From positions 80,797-144,796 of the forward strand of contig CAVXKY010000020.1 of assembly GCA_963762425.1 (NCBI GenBank): 64,000 nt of DNA, read 5' to 3'. Position 1 is the stretch's first letter. Each line of letters begins with the position of its first letter. Shown in pieces: positions 1-7,933 of this stretch. The DNA is from REEB95 sp963762425 (GTDB taxonomy: Bacteria > Pseudomonadota > Alphaproteobacteria > ATCC43930 > CGMCC-115725). The position numbers and the translations under genes are program-made. The notes beneath the pieces are model-generated. The model was not told the origin of the DNA, made no database searches, and saw nothing but the letters and a program-made list of their open reading frames with translations.

Positions 1-171
1 GGTGCCGCGGTCGGGCTTCAAGAGGCCCGCGATCAGGTTGAAGGTCGTGCTCTTGCCCGAGCCGTTGGGGCCGATCAGGCCCAATATCTCGCCCGGCGCG
101 ACCGCGAAGGAAACCTGGTTGACCGCCAGGAAGCCGCCGAAGCTCTTGCTCAGCCCCTCAACCTTAAGCAA
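1..171 (-). CDS. LivG-like ABC transporter ATP-binding protein, N-terminal part only
   Basis: This is the first 57 codons of an ABC ATPase that runs off the left edge. The Walker A motif GPNGSGKST is at residues 34-42, preceded by KSFGGFLAVNQVSF, the usual opening of the LivG branch of branched-chain amino acid type ATPases. I chose TTG at 171 as the start because the frame opens just after the stop of the substrate-binding gene and has no ATG. The 15-base gap to that gene indicates one operon. LivG-type proteins sit on the cytoplasmic face and drive import. The cargo is not shown by the sequence; a gentisate dioxygenase next door suggests an aromatic acid as one possibility. Confidence 0.85.
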   Translation of the reverse strand, partial: MLKVEGLSKSFGGFLAVNQVSFAVAPGEILGLIGPNGSGKSTTFNLIAGLLKPDRGT

Positions 172-186
172 CCGGGCGAACCCGCA

Positions 187-1515
187 TCAGGCCGCGTAGG
201 GGTTCGACTTGGGCAGCGGCATCACCGCGTTGGCGGTCTTGATCTTGTCCGGCCAGACGATGGTGTCCTTGTCGTCGAAGGCCTGGGTGACGCAGGCGGC
301 GGCGCGCAGATTCTGGCCCGAGACCTCGTTGCCGGGCGGCGCGAATTTGACGCCGTAACCCTGGATCGTGCCGCCTTCGGGGATGTCGAGTTCGAGCGCC
401 GCCTTCTGGATCGCCGCGGGGTTGGTGCCGCCGAATTTGGCGATCGCGACCGGCATCACCTTCTGCAGCAGAATCCAGCTCTGGTTGAAGCCCATCGAGA
501 CGTGCGGCGGCACATCCGTGTTGCCGGACGCTTTCTGGTAGCGCTCGACCATGATCTTGACGAGACCCGACAGCTCCGGCGACAACGCGCCGGGTTTCAG
601 GGTCTGCGCCGCCACCGGGTCGACATTGAGGAAATAGTCGAGGTCGGAGCCGAAGGTCGCCTTCAGCTTGTCGCGCTGGCTGTAGCCGGCGCCGTGGCCG
701 ATCAGCATCTTGAACTTGAGCCCGGCCTCGCGCGCCTGACGCAGGAACAGCGTGATGTCGGGGTTATAGCCGGTGTGCAGGAGCACGTCGGCGTTGGCCT
801 GCTTGAGCTTGGTGACGAGCGAGGACAAATCCGAGGTGGTGGCCGAATAGGCCTCGTTGACCAGGATCGGGATGCCGGCTTCCTTGGCGTGGATCTCGTC
901 CGCGGCGCCCGTGTCGGTGCCGTAGGGTCCGTCCTCGTGGAGGATCGCGCATTTGAGATTCTTGGGATCGATGCCGAGCTGCGCCTTGGAATGCTCGTTG
1001 AGGAAAGCGATCGCCGCGCCGCCGTAGAGGTCGGCGGTCACGCCCGCGCGGAAGGTGTAGGTCAGGTTTTGGCCCTTGAGCACCTTGGTGGCGACGGCGA
1101 TGGTGATCCACAGGATCTTCTTCGCCTGCTCCATCTTCTGCGCGAGCGGCACCGCCTCGGGACTCGCGTAGATGCCGAGGATGGTGTCGACCTTTTCCTC
1201 GCTGATGAGGCGCTCGGCCTCGTTGAGGGCGACATCGACCTTGCTTTGCGCGTCGCCCTTGACCGGCTCGATCTTGTACTTGCCGAGCACGCCGCCCCGC
1301 TCGTTGGTGAGGTCGATGGCGATCTGGGTCCCGATCGAGCCCGGCACCGAGCCCGCGCCGGTGAAGGGACCGCTCAGATCGTACAGCACGCCGATGCGGA
1401 TGGGCGAGGCGACCGATTGGGCGAAGGCGCGCGTGCCCGCCAAGGGCCCGGCCGCGGCCAACGCGGCGGATGCTGCCGAATATTTGAGCACGGAGCGGCG
1501 TGAAGTCTTGGACAT
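187..1515 (-). CDS. ABC transporter substrate-binding protein, LivK/periplasmic family
   Basis: The product is 442 residues. It opens with a twin-arginine-like signal (SRRSVLKYS, then a hydrophobic stretch ending near AFAQ at about residue 33), so it is probably exported folded to the periplasm. The mature start, PIRIGVLYDLSGPFTGAG, and the later ERLISEEKVDTILGIYAS are typical of type I periplasmic binding proteins of the branched-chain amino acid/amide family. It delivers ligand to the permease served by the LivG-like ATPase immediately downstream. Family members bind amino acids, amides, urea or aromatic acids, and residues alone do not decide which. It is divergent from the gentisate dioxygenase gene across a 291-base gap that must hold both promoters. 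Confidence 0.88.
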   Translation of the reverse strand: MSKTSRRSVLKYSAASAALAAAGPLAGTRAFAQSVASPIRIGVLYDLSGPFTGAGSVPGSIGTQIAIDLTNERGGVLGKYKIEPVKGDAQSKVDVALNEAERLISEEKVDTILGIYASPEAVPLAQKMEQAKKILWITIAVATKVLKGQNLTYTFRAGVTADLYGGAAIAFLNEHSKAQLGIDPKNLKCAILHEDGPYGTDTGAADEIHAKEAGIPILVNEAYSATTSDLSSLVTKLKQANADVLLHTGYNPDITLFLRQAREAGLKFKMLIGHGAGYSQRDKLKATFGSDLDYFLNVDPVAAQTLKPGALSPELSGLVKIMVERYQKASGNTDVPPHVSMGFNQSWILLQKVMPVAIAKFGGTNPAAIQKAALELDIPEGGTIQGYGVKFAPPGNEVSGQNLRAAACVTQAFDDKDTIVWPDKIKTANAVMPLPKSNPYAA

Positions 1516-1806
1516 ATTCCCTCCCGGAATTGCGGCGCGTTGCCGCCATTGTAAACGGGCCCGCGGTTCGTCCCGGCCCTTCGCTTTGGCGAGGAGTGTT
1601 GGTCAAGAACGCTGTTCTGTCAACGCGCCCCATCCTGACAAGAAAGCAATCCCGGGCTCCGCCCAACCGGCGGTTTCCGCCGCCGTCAAAACCGGCTTTT
1701 CCCAGGGCTTTCAATCTCTTGGCAAAAGGCCGCAAGGCCTTGAATGAGCCGGGGCGGAAGTCCAATATCGGCTCCGAGAAACCGGCAGAGTCGAGGAACG
1801 CCGATC

Positions 1807-2871
1807 ATGGACACGAGCGCCTTGGGCCATACCGTCAACCGCGAGGCGGAGAAGGGCCGGCAGGAGTTCTACGGCCGCGCCGTGACGCAGAACCTGGCGC
1901 CGCTGTGGCGCGTCCTGGGCGAAATCGTCACCGACGAGCCGGTGACGCCGGTCAAGGCGACGATCTGGAAATACCGGGATGTCCGCCCCTATCTGATGGA
2001 GGCGTGCAAGATCATCTCCACCGCCGAGGCCGAGCGCCGCGTGATGATGCTCGAGAACCCCGGCCTGCCCGGCAAGGCCTGCATCACCCACAGCCTGTTC
2101 GCCGGCTTGCAGATCATCCTGCCCGGGGAGATCGCGCCCGCGCACCGCCACGTCGCCTCGGCACTCCGGTTCATCATCGAGGGCAAGGACGCCTATACCG
2201 CCGTCGCCGGCGAGAAGACCTACATGCGGCCGGGCGATTTCATCATCACCCCGTCCATGACCTGGCACGACCACGGCAACGACGGAACCGGGCCGATGGT
2301 GTGGCTCGACGGGCTCGACGTGCCGATCGTCAATATGATGGATGCGAGCTTCCGCGACGGCTACCCCGAGCCCAGCCACCCGGTGACGCGGCCCGAGGGC
2401 GCGGCCGACGTCGAATTCGGCACCAACATGCTGCCGATGGACCAGGAACTCGGTTCGCAGACCTCGCCGATCTTCAACTATCCCTATGCGCGCACGCGCG
2501 AGGCGCTGGAGAAGCTCCGCCGCTTCCACCCGGCCGACCCCTGCCACGGCTTCAAGATGAAATACATCAACCCGGCGACCGGCGGCTGGGCGATGCCGAC
2601 GATCTCGACCTGGATGCAGCTCTTGCCCAAGGACTTCAAGACCCGGCCTTATCGCTCGACCGACAGCACCGTCTTCACCGTGGTCGAGGGGAAAGGCTCC
2701 AGCGTCATCGGCGGCCAGAGCTTCGCCTGGGAAAAGCATGACATCTTCGTCGTGCCGAGTTGGCATTTCGTCGAGCACCTGGCCGGCGAGGACGCGGTTC
2801 TGTTCGGCTTTTCGGATCGGGTCTGCCAGGAAAAATTGGACTTTTTCCGCGAGCAGCGGGGCAACGCCTAG
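1807..2871 (+). CDS. Gentisate 1,2-dioxygenase-like bicupin
   Basis: The product is 354 residues, the usual family length. The N-terminal cupin carries the iron-binding histidines in PAHRHVASALRFIIEG and the closing histidine in ITPSMTWHDHGND; a second cupin follows (WEKHDIFVVPSWHFVEH). The family opens the ring of gentisate (2,5-dihydroxybenzoate) between C1 and C2 using Fe(II) and O2 to give maleylpyruvate, in the cytosol. ATG at 1807 is chosen because AGGAA lies about ten bases upstream and the longer frame adds only low-complexity residues. No maleylpyruvate isomerase or hydrolase is adjacent. 1-hydroxy-2-naphthoate or salicylate dioxygenase is an alternative within the same family. Its 3' end is repeated just downstream. 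Confidence 0.85.
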   Translation: MDTSALGHTVNREAEKGRQEFYGRAVTQNLAPLWRVLGEIVTDEPVTPVKATIWKYRDVRPYLMEACKIISTAEAERRVMMLENPGLPGKACITHSLFAGLQIILPGEIAPAHRHVASALRFIIEGKDAYTAVAGEKTYMRPGDFIITPSMTWHDHGNDGTGPMVWLDGLDVPIVNMMDASFRDGYPEPSHPVTRPEGAADVEFGTNMLPMDQELGSQTSPIFNYPYARTREALEKLRRFHPADPCHGFKMKYINPATGGWAMPTISTWMQLLPKDFKTRPYRSTDSTVFTVVEGKGSSVIGGQSFAWEKHDIFVVPSWHFVEHLAGEDAVLFGFSDRVCQEKLDFFREQRGNA

Positions 2872-2952
2872 CCTTTGGATTCACGCTCCGCGTGGGGGTC
2901 GGGTCTGCCAGGAAAAGCTCGATTTTTCCCGCGAGCGGCGGGGCAACGCCTG
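2821..2952 (+). repeat. Tandem duplication of the gentisate dioxygenase 3' end
   Basis: The last 17 codons of the dioxygenase (VCQEKLDFFREQRGNA and stop) recur 82 bases downstream as VCQEKLDFSRERRGNA and stop, starting at 2903. Each copy is followed by a CTTTGGATT box and a short GC-rich palindrome (CACGC-TCC-GCGTG after the first). The copies differ by runs of synonymous changes (Lys, Leu and Asp codons), so the second looks like the remnant of a diverged coding copy rather than a fresh duplication. Confidence 0.75.
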
Positions 2953-3026
2953 AGCCGGCCTAACGTGAAAGTCTTTGGATTTGCGCGCCCCTCGCGCGGC
3001 GCGCGAATGGGAATGGGCGCGGAGGC

Positions 3027-3239
3027 TTAAAGCGGCTTGTGCTGCGCCTGGTAATGCGCCTGGAAATAGCAGGCGCCGGTGCCGAGATCGGCGCAGCCTT
3101 GCTGATAGGCCATGTCGTTCCAGCTGATGGCGAGGCGGTCTTCCAGGCTGGCGGATTGGGCGTTGCTCATGGGGTGGCTCGCCAGCACCGCGCAGGCGAT
3201 CAACAACGCACCCAGGACATTCATCACGTCGCTTTGCAT
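3027..3239 (-). CDS. Small exported protein, 70 residues
   Basis: The protein has an N-terminal hydrophobic segment (VLGALLIACAVLAS) and a likely cleavage near SNAQS at about residue 28. That leaves a mature chain of roughly 42 residues with two cysteines, in QQGCADLGTGACYFQ, close enough for a periplasmic disulfide. GGGAG lies about 12 bases before the first ATG; a second ATG five codons in is also possible. I do not recognise the family. The signal peptide, the paired cysteines and a promoter-like upstream region support a real gene. Confidence 0.6.
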   Translation of the reverse strand: MQSDVMNVLGALLIACAVLASHPMSNAQSASLEDRLAISWNDMAYQQGCADLGTGACYFQAHYQAQHKPL

Positions 3240-3305
3240 GAGCCTAAACTCCCGCCGGCTTCCGCCGGCCCGTAAACCGCGTCCTCACGGCTCATGATTT
3301 AATCA

Positions 3306-3337
3306 CGCCGCGGTTAAGCGGCGGTAAATAGGCTTAA
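3306..3337 (-). promoter_or_regulatory. Possible CtrA-type site and hairpin upstream of the small exported protein
   Basis: A perfect six-base inverted repeat (CGCCGC at 3306-3311, GCGGCG at 3318-3323) overlaps TTAA-N7-TAAA (3314-3328), one mismatch from the CtrA consensus TTAA-N7-TTAA; a further TTAA is at 3334. A palindrome TGATTTAATCA sits at 3295-3305. All lie 55-100 bases upstream of the 70-residue gene. This is pattern matching only. Confidence 0.25.
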
Positions 3338-3370
3338 CAAAAGATTGCGGCATGCCGTCGCAGGCAAGCC

Positions 3371-3495
3371 GCCAAGAAAAAGACATGATTCGCTCAGCCA
3401 CGGCCTTTCATGCGCAGGAAACGGGCCGCGTAGCTCGTCAAGAGCGAAGCCAGGAATGTGATCGCCCGGCTCAGCCACGGCCTTTCATGCGCAGG
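3371..3495 (-). repeat. Tandem 77-78 base duplication of the permease 3' end
   Basis: The bases encoding the last residues of the permease (LRMKGRG and stop) occur twice, at 3470-3495 and 3393-3418, with the preceding GCCAAGA/GCCAGGA block also repeated. Between the copies lies one copy of the dispersed element at 3428-3451. In the outer copy the tail reads SYAARFLRMKGRG, so the codons before the tail differ from the true gene (IARCLRMKGRG). Confidence 0.75.
3428..3451 (+). repeat. Dispersed element, copy A
   Basis: GCGTAGCTCG, then TCA, then AGAGCGAAGCC. It matches copy C (57918-57941, opposite strand) at 23 of 24 bases and copy B (5977-6000) at 22 of 24. Homology to copy B continues for about 20 more bases. 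It lies between the two copies of the permease tail. Confidence 0.7.
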
Positions 3496-4256
3496 CAGCG
3501 GGCGATCACGCCGTTGGCCAGCGTCACCAGCACGAATATCACCGCCAGCACGGCATACATTTCGGCGATGTCGAAGCGGCCGTAATCCTGCATGATGAGG
3601 AATCCGAGGCCGCGATTCGACATCTTGATCTCGCTCAGCAGCGTGCCGATGATCGCGACGCCGAGGCCGAGGCGCAGGCCGGTGGCGATGGGTGGCAGCA
3701 GCGCCGGCAGGTAGATCTTGGCGACGGTCTGGGCCAGGGAAAGCTGGAAACTGCGCCCGACGCGCAACAGCACCGGATCGACCTGGCGCACGCCCGCGAT
3801 CACGCTCAAGACCATCGGGAAAAAGCAGGACAGCGCGCCGATGGCGACCTTCGAGCCGGGGCCGATGCCGAACATCACCATGAACACCGGCAGGAAGATG
3901 ATCTTGGGCGCGGGCGCGAGATATTGCAGATAGGGCTCGAAGGCTTTGCCGGCGAATCGGCTGGCGCCCAGCGCGAGACCGACGGATATCCCGGAGGCGA
4001 CGCCGATCGCCATCGCCGCCGCCACTTCCAGGACCGTGACGCCGAGATTGTAATAGAAGGCGGGCATGACGAAGAGATCGAGCGCAGCAGCCGCGATCGT
4101 GAAGGAGGAGGGCAGCGCGCCCGCGTAGAACAATCCCGACCGCGCCGCGCCCTCCCACGACGCCCAGAGCAGAATCAGCGTCGCGGCGCGGATCAGCGTC
4201 ACCAGCCCGAACCGGCCGCGCGCGGCGAGCGGCAGAGTCGCCATCAGCTCAGCCAT
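3471..4256 (-). CDS. ABC transporter permease, TauC/SsuC type
   Basis: The product is 261 residues with about six membrane segments. The cytoplasmic loop seen as VGRSFQLSLAQTVAKIYLPALLPPIATGLRLGLG is the EAA-type motif that docks the ATPase. It belongs to the binding-protein-dependent permeases of the sulfonate/nitrate/taurine class. Its start overlaps the stop of the other permease gene by eight bases, so the two are probably translationally coupled and form a heterodimeric pore. It is the last gene of the operon that begins with the thiamine-pyrophosphate enzyme. Its 3' end is duplicated downstream. Confidence 0.9.
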   Translation of the reverse strand: MAELMATLPLAARGRFGLVTLIRAATLILLWASWEGAARSGLFYAGALPSSFTIAAAALDLFVMPAFYYNLGVTVLEVAAAMAIGVASGISVGLALGASRFAGKAFEPYLQYLAPAPKIIFLPVFMVMFGIGPGSKVAIGALSCFFPMVLSVIAGVRQVDPVLLRVGRSFQLSLAQTVAKIYLPALLPPIATGLRLGLGVAIIGTLLSEIKMSNRGLGFLIMQDYGRFDIAEMYAVLAVIFVLVTLANGVIARCLRMKGRG

Positions 4257-5031
4257 GGGGCCTGAACCATTTTTCGGCCTTGCCGGTCGCCCAGAAGAAG
4301 GCGACGCTGGTCAGGATCACGAACAGGATGGCGCCGAACATCGCGGGCAGTTCCCAGCGCTGGGCGAGATCGTCGATCAGCTCGCCCAGGCCGCCGAAAT
4401 TGATCAGGAATTCGACCCCGACCACGTTGATGAGCGCGAAGATCAGGGCCAGGCGCACGCCGTTGGCGATGGTGGGGATCGCCGCCGGCAGCATGATCTT
4501 CCAGAACATCGCCGAAGGCCTGAGGCCGAAGCTCCGTCCCACATTGATCAGAACGCGCCTGGTGCCGTCGAGCCCCTCCTTGGTCTTCAGCACCATCGCC
4601 GGCAAGCCCGAGAGACAGCTCATCACCACGATGGTGCCGGTGTTGCGCCCGAACAGAACGAGGAAAAGCGGGTAGGCCACGACCAGAGGCGCCCCGGCGA
4701 AGCCGCCGATCCAGTTTTCATAGGCCAAGCCGGCCAGAGGCTGGCGATGCAGCCACCAGCCCAGCGGAATCCCGATCGCCACGGCGAAGCCGGCGGCCAG
4801 GAAGGTCTCGGCGAAGGTCTGGAAGAAGCGGCGGACCAGCCCTTCCTCGGTGAACAGCGCCGGGAAGCTGCGCGCGATGTCGGACGGCGACGGCGCCGTG
4901 AATGTGCTGATAAAGCCCCATTCCGCCGCGCCTTGCCACAGCGCGACCGCCACGGCGATGGCGGCGACGCCGACCAGGACGGGCGCGGCGCGGCGCGCGA
5001 GACCGGGAGAAGCGCCGTCGATGGCGGCCAT
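4249..5031 (-). CDS. ABC transporter permease, TauC/SsuC type
   Basis: The product is 260 residues and is a second, distinct permease of the same family. It has several hydrophobic helices and an EAA loop (VGRSFGLRPSAMFWKIMLPAAIPTIANGVRLAL). It lies between the broken substrate-binding gene and the partner permease. Two different permeases with one ATPase fit an importer with a heterodimeric channel. The substrate is not evident from the sequence. Confidence 0.9.
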   Translation of the reverse strand: MAAIDGASPGLARRAAPVLVGVAAIAVAVALWQGAAEWGFISTFTAPSPSDIARSFPALFTEEGLVRRFFQTFAETFLAAGFAVAIGIPLGWWLHRQPLAGLAYENWIGGFAGAPLVVAYPLFLVLFGRNTGTIVVMSCLSGLPAMVLKTKEGLDGTRRVLINVGRSFGLRPSAMFWKIMLPAAIPTIANGVRLALIFALINVVGVEFLINFGGLGELIDDLAQRWELPAMFGAILFVILTSVAFFWATGKAEKWFRPHG

Positions 5032-5066
5032 GGAGGCCTAGGGTCAAGACCGGGTGTTTCGAGGGT

Positions 5067-6089
5067 TCATGGCCCGGCTTCCAGACGATGTCGATCAATC
5101 CCTTGATGTCGTCGGGAGTCATCGGATGGTCGATGCGCTTGGCCGCGAGGGCGTCGTCGAGCGTGTGCTGCAAGCCCTTGATCTGATAGGGCTGGTTCCG
5201 CCTGCGCGTGGTAATATTTCGAGGCCGCCACGGCGAGCTCGCGGGATACGTTCATGCCGGCGGCGTAGCTCAGTCGATCGCCTTGGGATCGGAAAAGGCC
5301 CAGGCGAGCGATTTGTCATAGGCCTTGGCGAAGCGGATCACCGCGTCGCGATGGGCGCGCAGGAAATCGAGATTGGACGACATTGACCCGCACGGTCTGG
5401 TTGCGCACGCCGCGCCACGTCGTTGGCGCGGGCTACGACCACGGATCTTGCCCGCGTTCAACTCCGCGATGCCGATCGGCGGCACGGCGTGGCCGATATC
5501 GAGCTGGCCGGACATGACCTGGGTGAAAATATTTGGATGCGGCCGCCGGCGGCGACCGGCTTGGCGTCGGATATGCCGTGCCTTGCTGCAACAGCGCAGG
5601 GTGACGAGATTCGGCTCGACGACCCGGGATTGCTGTAGGCGATGGTCTTGCCGTGCGATCGCGAGGCTTTTGATGCCGCTGCTGCGAGCGCGTAAGAAAT
5701 ACATGTCGGGGGCGCCGGTCATTTCGGCGGCGATGATGCGGACGGGCGCGCCCTTCATGTAAGGCCGAGATGATGCCGAGCGTGCCGGTGGCCACCCCCA
5801 GATCGACGCTGCCCGAGATCACCGCCTGCTCGTTGCTGGCGCCGCCCTGGGTGTAGGTGATGTCGAGATCGAGGCCCTGTTCCTTGAAGAAGCCTTGGCG
5901 CGCGCCCCATTCCGCGATCGAGGTGTCCCAATTGCCCTTCATCGGCAACGCCAGCCGGATGGTGTCGGCCTGCGCCGCGTAGCTCGGCCAGAGCGAAGCC
6001 AAGAGAAAGACGCCCGGCCCGAGCGAAGCCAAAAGAAGGGCGGCGCTCGCGAACAGCGCGACCGGGACTATGATCGCGAGCCGGCGCAT
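5067..6089 (-). pseudogene. ABC substrate-binding protein (SsuA/NMT1-like), multiply frameshifted
   Basis: The first 108 codons are intact: a long signal region, then DTIRLALPMKGNWDTSIAEWG and QGGASNEQAVISGSVDLGVATGTLGII. From about 5765 down to 5070 the frame changes repeatedly, but every block still aligns with the intact paralogue just upstream, for example FTQVMSGQLDIGHAVPPIG, RDAVIRFAKAYDKSLAWAFSDPKAID and RTLDDAL-type residues ending KPGP. The stop used is TGA at 5067-5069. Preserved residues between shifts favour sequencing error, but a recent pseudogene is possible because a second binding protein is present. The signal-peptide codons contain dispersed element copy B. Confidence 0.75.
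5977..6000 (+). repeat. Dispersed element, copy B, in frame in a signal peptide
   Basis: GCGTAGCTCG, GCC, AGAGCGAAGCC. On the minus strand it codes for ASLWPSYA in the signal region of the broken substrate-binding protein. A 30-base direct repeat (GAGCGAAGCC at 5991 and 6021) adds a second LLASL block, lengthening the signal peptide without shifting the frame. Confidence 0.7.
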
Positions 6090-6099
6090 CGGCCCGGCC

Positions 6100-7065
6100 T
6101 TAGGGCTGGCCGGGCTTCCAGACGATGTCGATCATGCCCTTGACGTCATCGGGCTTCATCGGATGGTCGATGCGCTTGGCCTCGAGCGCGTCGTCGAGCG
6201 TGCGCTGCAAGCCCTTGATCACATAGGGATCGGTCTGCGCCTTGGGGTGGTAATGCTTGATCGCCTCCGCCGCGATATCGCGCGGAATCTTGTTCGCCTC
6301 GGCGTAGTAGTCGATCGCCTTCGGGTCGGAATAGGCCCAGTTGCGCGCCTTGTCATAGGCCTTGGCGAAGCGGACCACCGCGTCGCGGTTCTGCTGCAGC
6401 AAATCGAGCCGGACGACGTTGACCCGGATGGTCTGGTCGCGCACCCCCGGCGCGTCGTTGCCGTGGGCGACGACCACGGCCTGCTTGTCCGCGATCTCCT
6501 TGAGGACGAAGGGCGGCACGCCCCAGCCGATGTCGATCTGGCCCGACATCACCTGGGTCAGCGTGCCGGGCGGGCTGCCGGTGGCGGTCGGCTTGGCGTC
6601 GGTCACGTTGTTGGCCTTGAGCAGCGCGTTCAGCACGAGATTCGTGCTCGATCCCGGCGCCGAGAAGGCGACCGTCTTGCCGTGCGCGTCCTTGATGCTT
6701 TTGATGCCGCTGCCGGCCTTGGCGTACCAGAAGATGTCGGGCGCGCCGGTCGATTCGGCCCCGATGATGCGGATGGGCGCGCCCTTGACGTAAAGCGAGA
6801 TGATGCCGAGCGTGCCGGTGGCCATGGAGAAATCGGCGCTGCCCGAGATCACCGCCTGCTCGTTGTTGGCGCCGCCCTGGCTGAAGATCTCCTCGATATC
6901 GAGGCCCTGATCCTTGAAGAAGCCCTGTTTGACGCCGAAATCGACGATCGAGGTGTCGAACGCGCCCTTTTGCGGAATCACGACCTTGAGGGTTTGCGCG
7001 CCGGCGCCGGGCGCAAAACCCGCCGCCGCAACCAACGCGAATACGCCGACAATAATCTTACGCAT
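6100..7065 (-). CDS. ABC substrate-binding protein, SsuA/NMT1-like
   Basis: The product is 321 residues with a cleavable signal peptide (cleavage near AGAQ, residue 24). It has the two-lobed NMT1/THI5-like fold signature: FGVKQGFFKDQGLDIEEIFSQGGANNEQAVISGSADF, then SPPGTLTQVMSGQIDIGWGVPPF. It captures the ligand in the periplasm and hands it to the two permeases downstream. It is closely related along its whole length to the broken gene that follows, so the pair arose by duplication. Relatives bind sulfonates, nitrate, pyrimidine precursors or aromatic acids. The neighbouring decarboxylase-like enzyme suggests an organic acid, which is inference. Confidence 0.87.
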   Translation of the reverse strand: MRKIIVGVFALVAAAGFAPGAGAQTLKVVIPQKGAFDTSIVDFGVKQGFFKDQGLDIEEIFSQGGANNEQAVISGSADFSMATGTLGIISLYVKGAPIRIIGAESTGAPDIFWYAKAGSGIKSIKDAHGKTVAFSAPGSSTNLVLNALLKANNVTDAKPTATGSPPGTLTQVMSGQIDIGWGVPPFVLKEIADKQAVVVAHGNDAPGVRDQTIRVNVVRLDLLQQNRDAVVRFAKAYDKARNWAYSDPKAIDYYAEANKIPRDIAAEAIKHYHPKAQTDPYVIKGLQRTLDDALEAKRIDHPMKPDDVKGMIDIVWKPGQP

Positions 7066-7109
7066 GACGAAAACCTCCCTTTTGGCCGCGGTTCCGGCCG
7101 CTGTCTTGT

Positions 7110-7919
7110 TCAGTGACGATGGCCGATGGCGGCCTCGTCCTCGCTTAAGCCGATGCTAGCCTCTTCGCGCAAATCCTTCCAGACGCTCGCGACATAGTGG
7201 CCGAAGGCCTCGGAACCGAGAATGGCCGAGGAGCGCGGGCGTGGCAAGTCGATCTCGATCACGCGCTTGATGCGGCCGGGGCGGAAGGTCATCACCAGCA
7301 CGCGGTCGGAAAGCTGCACCGCCTCGGCGATGTTGTGGGTGATGAGCAGCGTGGTCTGGTGCAGCTGCTGCTGGACCTGGAGAACCTTGTCGCCCAGGAG
7401 CAGCCGCGTCTGCTCGTCGAGCGAGGCGAAGGGCTCGTCCATCAGCAGCACCTTGGGCGAGAAGGCGAGCGTGCGCGCGAGCGAGCTGCGCTGGCGCATG
7501 CCGCCCGACATTTCCGAGGGATAGCGGTTCTCGAAGCCTTCGAGACCCACCAGCCGGACGAGTTCGCGCGCGCGTTTCAAGCGCTCGGCCTTGGCCATGC
7601 CGGCGGTTTCCAGGGGAAACGCCACGTTCTCCAGCGTCGTGCGCCAGGGAAACGTCGATTCCTCCTGGAACACCATGCCGATGGAACGGTGCGGCCCTTT
7701 GATCTCGTCGCCGCCGACGGTGACGCGGCCGTCATAACGGTCGATCAGGCCGCCGATGATGTTGAAGAGGGTGGATTTGCCGCAACCCGAGGGGCCGATC
7801 AATGAGACGAATTCGCCCTGGCGCACCTCGAAGGAGATGTTGTCGAGCGCGTGCACCGGCCCTTCGGATGTGGCGAAGCGCTTGGAAATGCCTTCGACGG
7901 CCAGGACCGGCGCGGCCAT
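7110..7919 (-). CDS. ABC transporter ATP-binding protein, TauB/SsuB type
   Basis: The product is 269 residues with the full ABC set: Walker A GPSGCGKST (about residue 42), Q-loop MVFQEESTFPW, signature MSGGMRQRSSLARTLA, Walker B VLLMDEPFASLD and the H-loop TLLITHNIAEA. It powers the importer made by the permeases and binding proteins downstream. The gap to the thiamine-pyrophosphate gene is 14 bases, so it is co-transcribed with that enzyme. Confidence 0.92.
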   Translation of the reverse strand: MAAPVLAVEGISKRFATSEGPVHALDNISFEVRQGEFVSLIGPSGCGKSTLFNIIGGLIDRYDGRVTVGGDEIKGPHRSIGMVFQEESTFPWRTTLENVAFPLETAGMAKAERLKRARELVRLVGLEGFENRYPSEMSGGMRQRSSLARTLAFSPKVLLMDEPFASLDEQTRLLLGDKVLQVQQQLHQTTLLITHNIAEAVQLSDRVLVMTFRPGRIKRVIEIDLPRPRSSAILGSEAFGHYVASVWKDLREEASIGLSEDEAAIGHRH

Positions 7920-7933
7920 GAGCCGGCCTGGAC

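Noticed and set aside
5260..5285. Another element copy at GCGTAGCTCAGTC
   Set aside because: It matches the paralogous binding-protein gene at the same codons apart from indels, so it is ordinary coding sequence.
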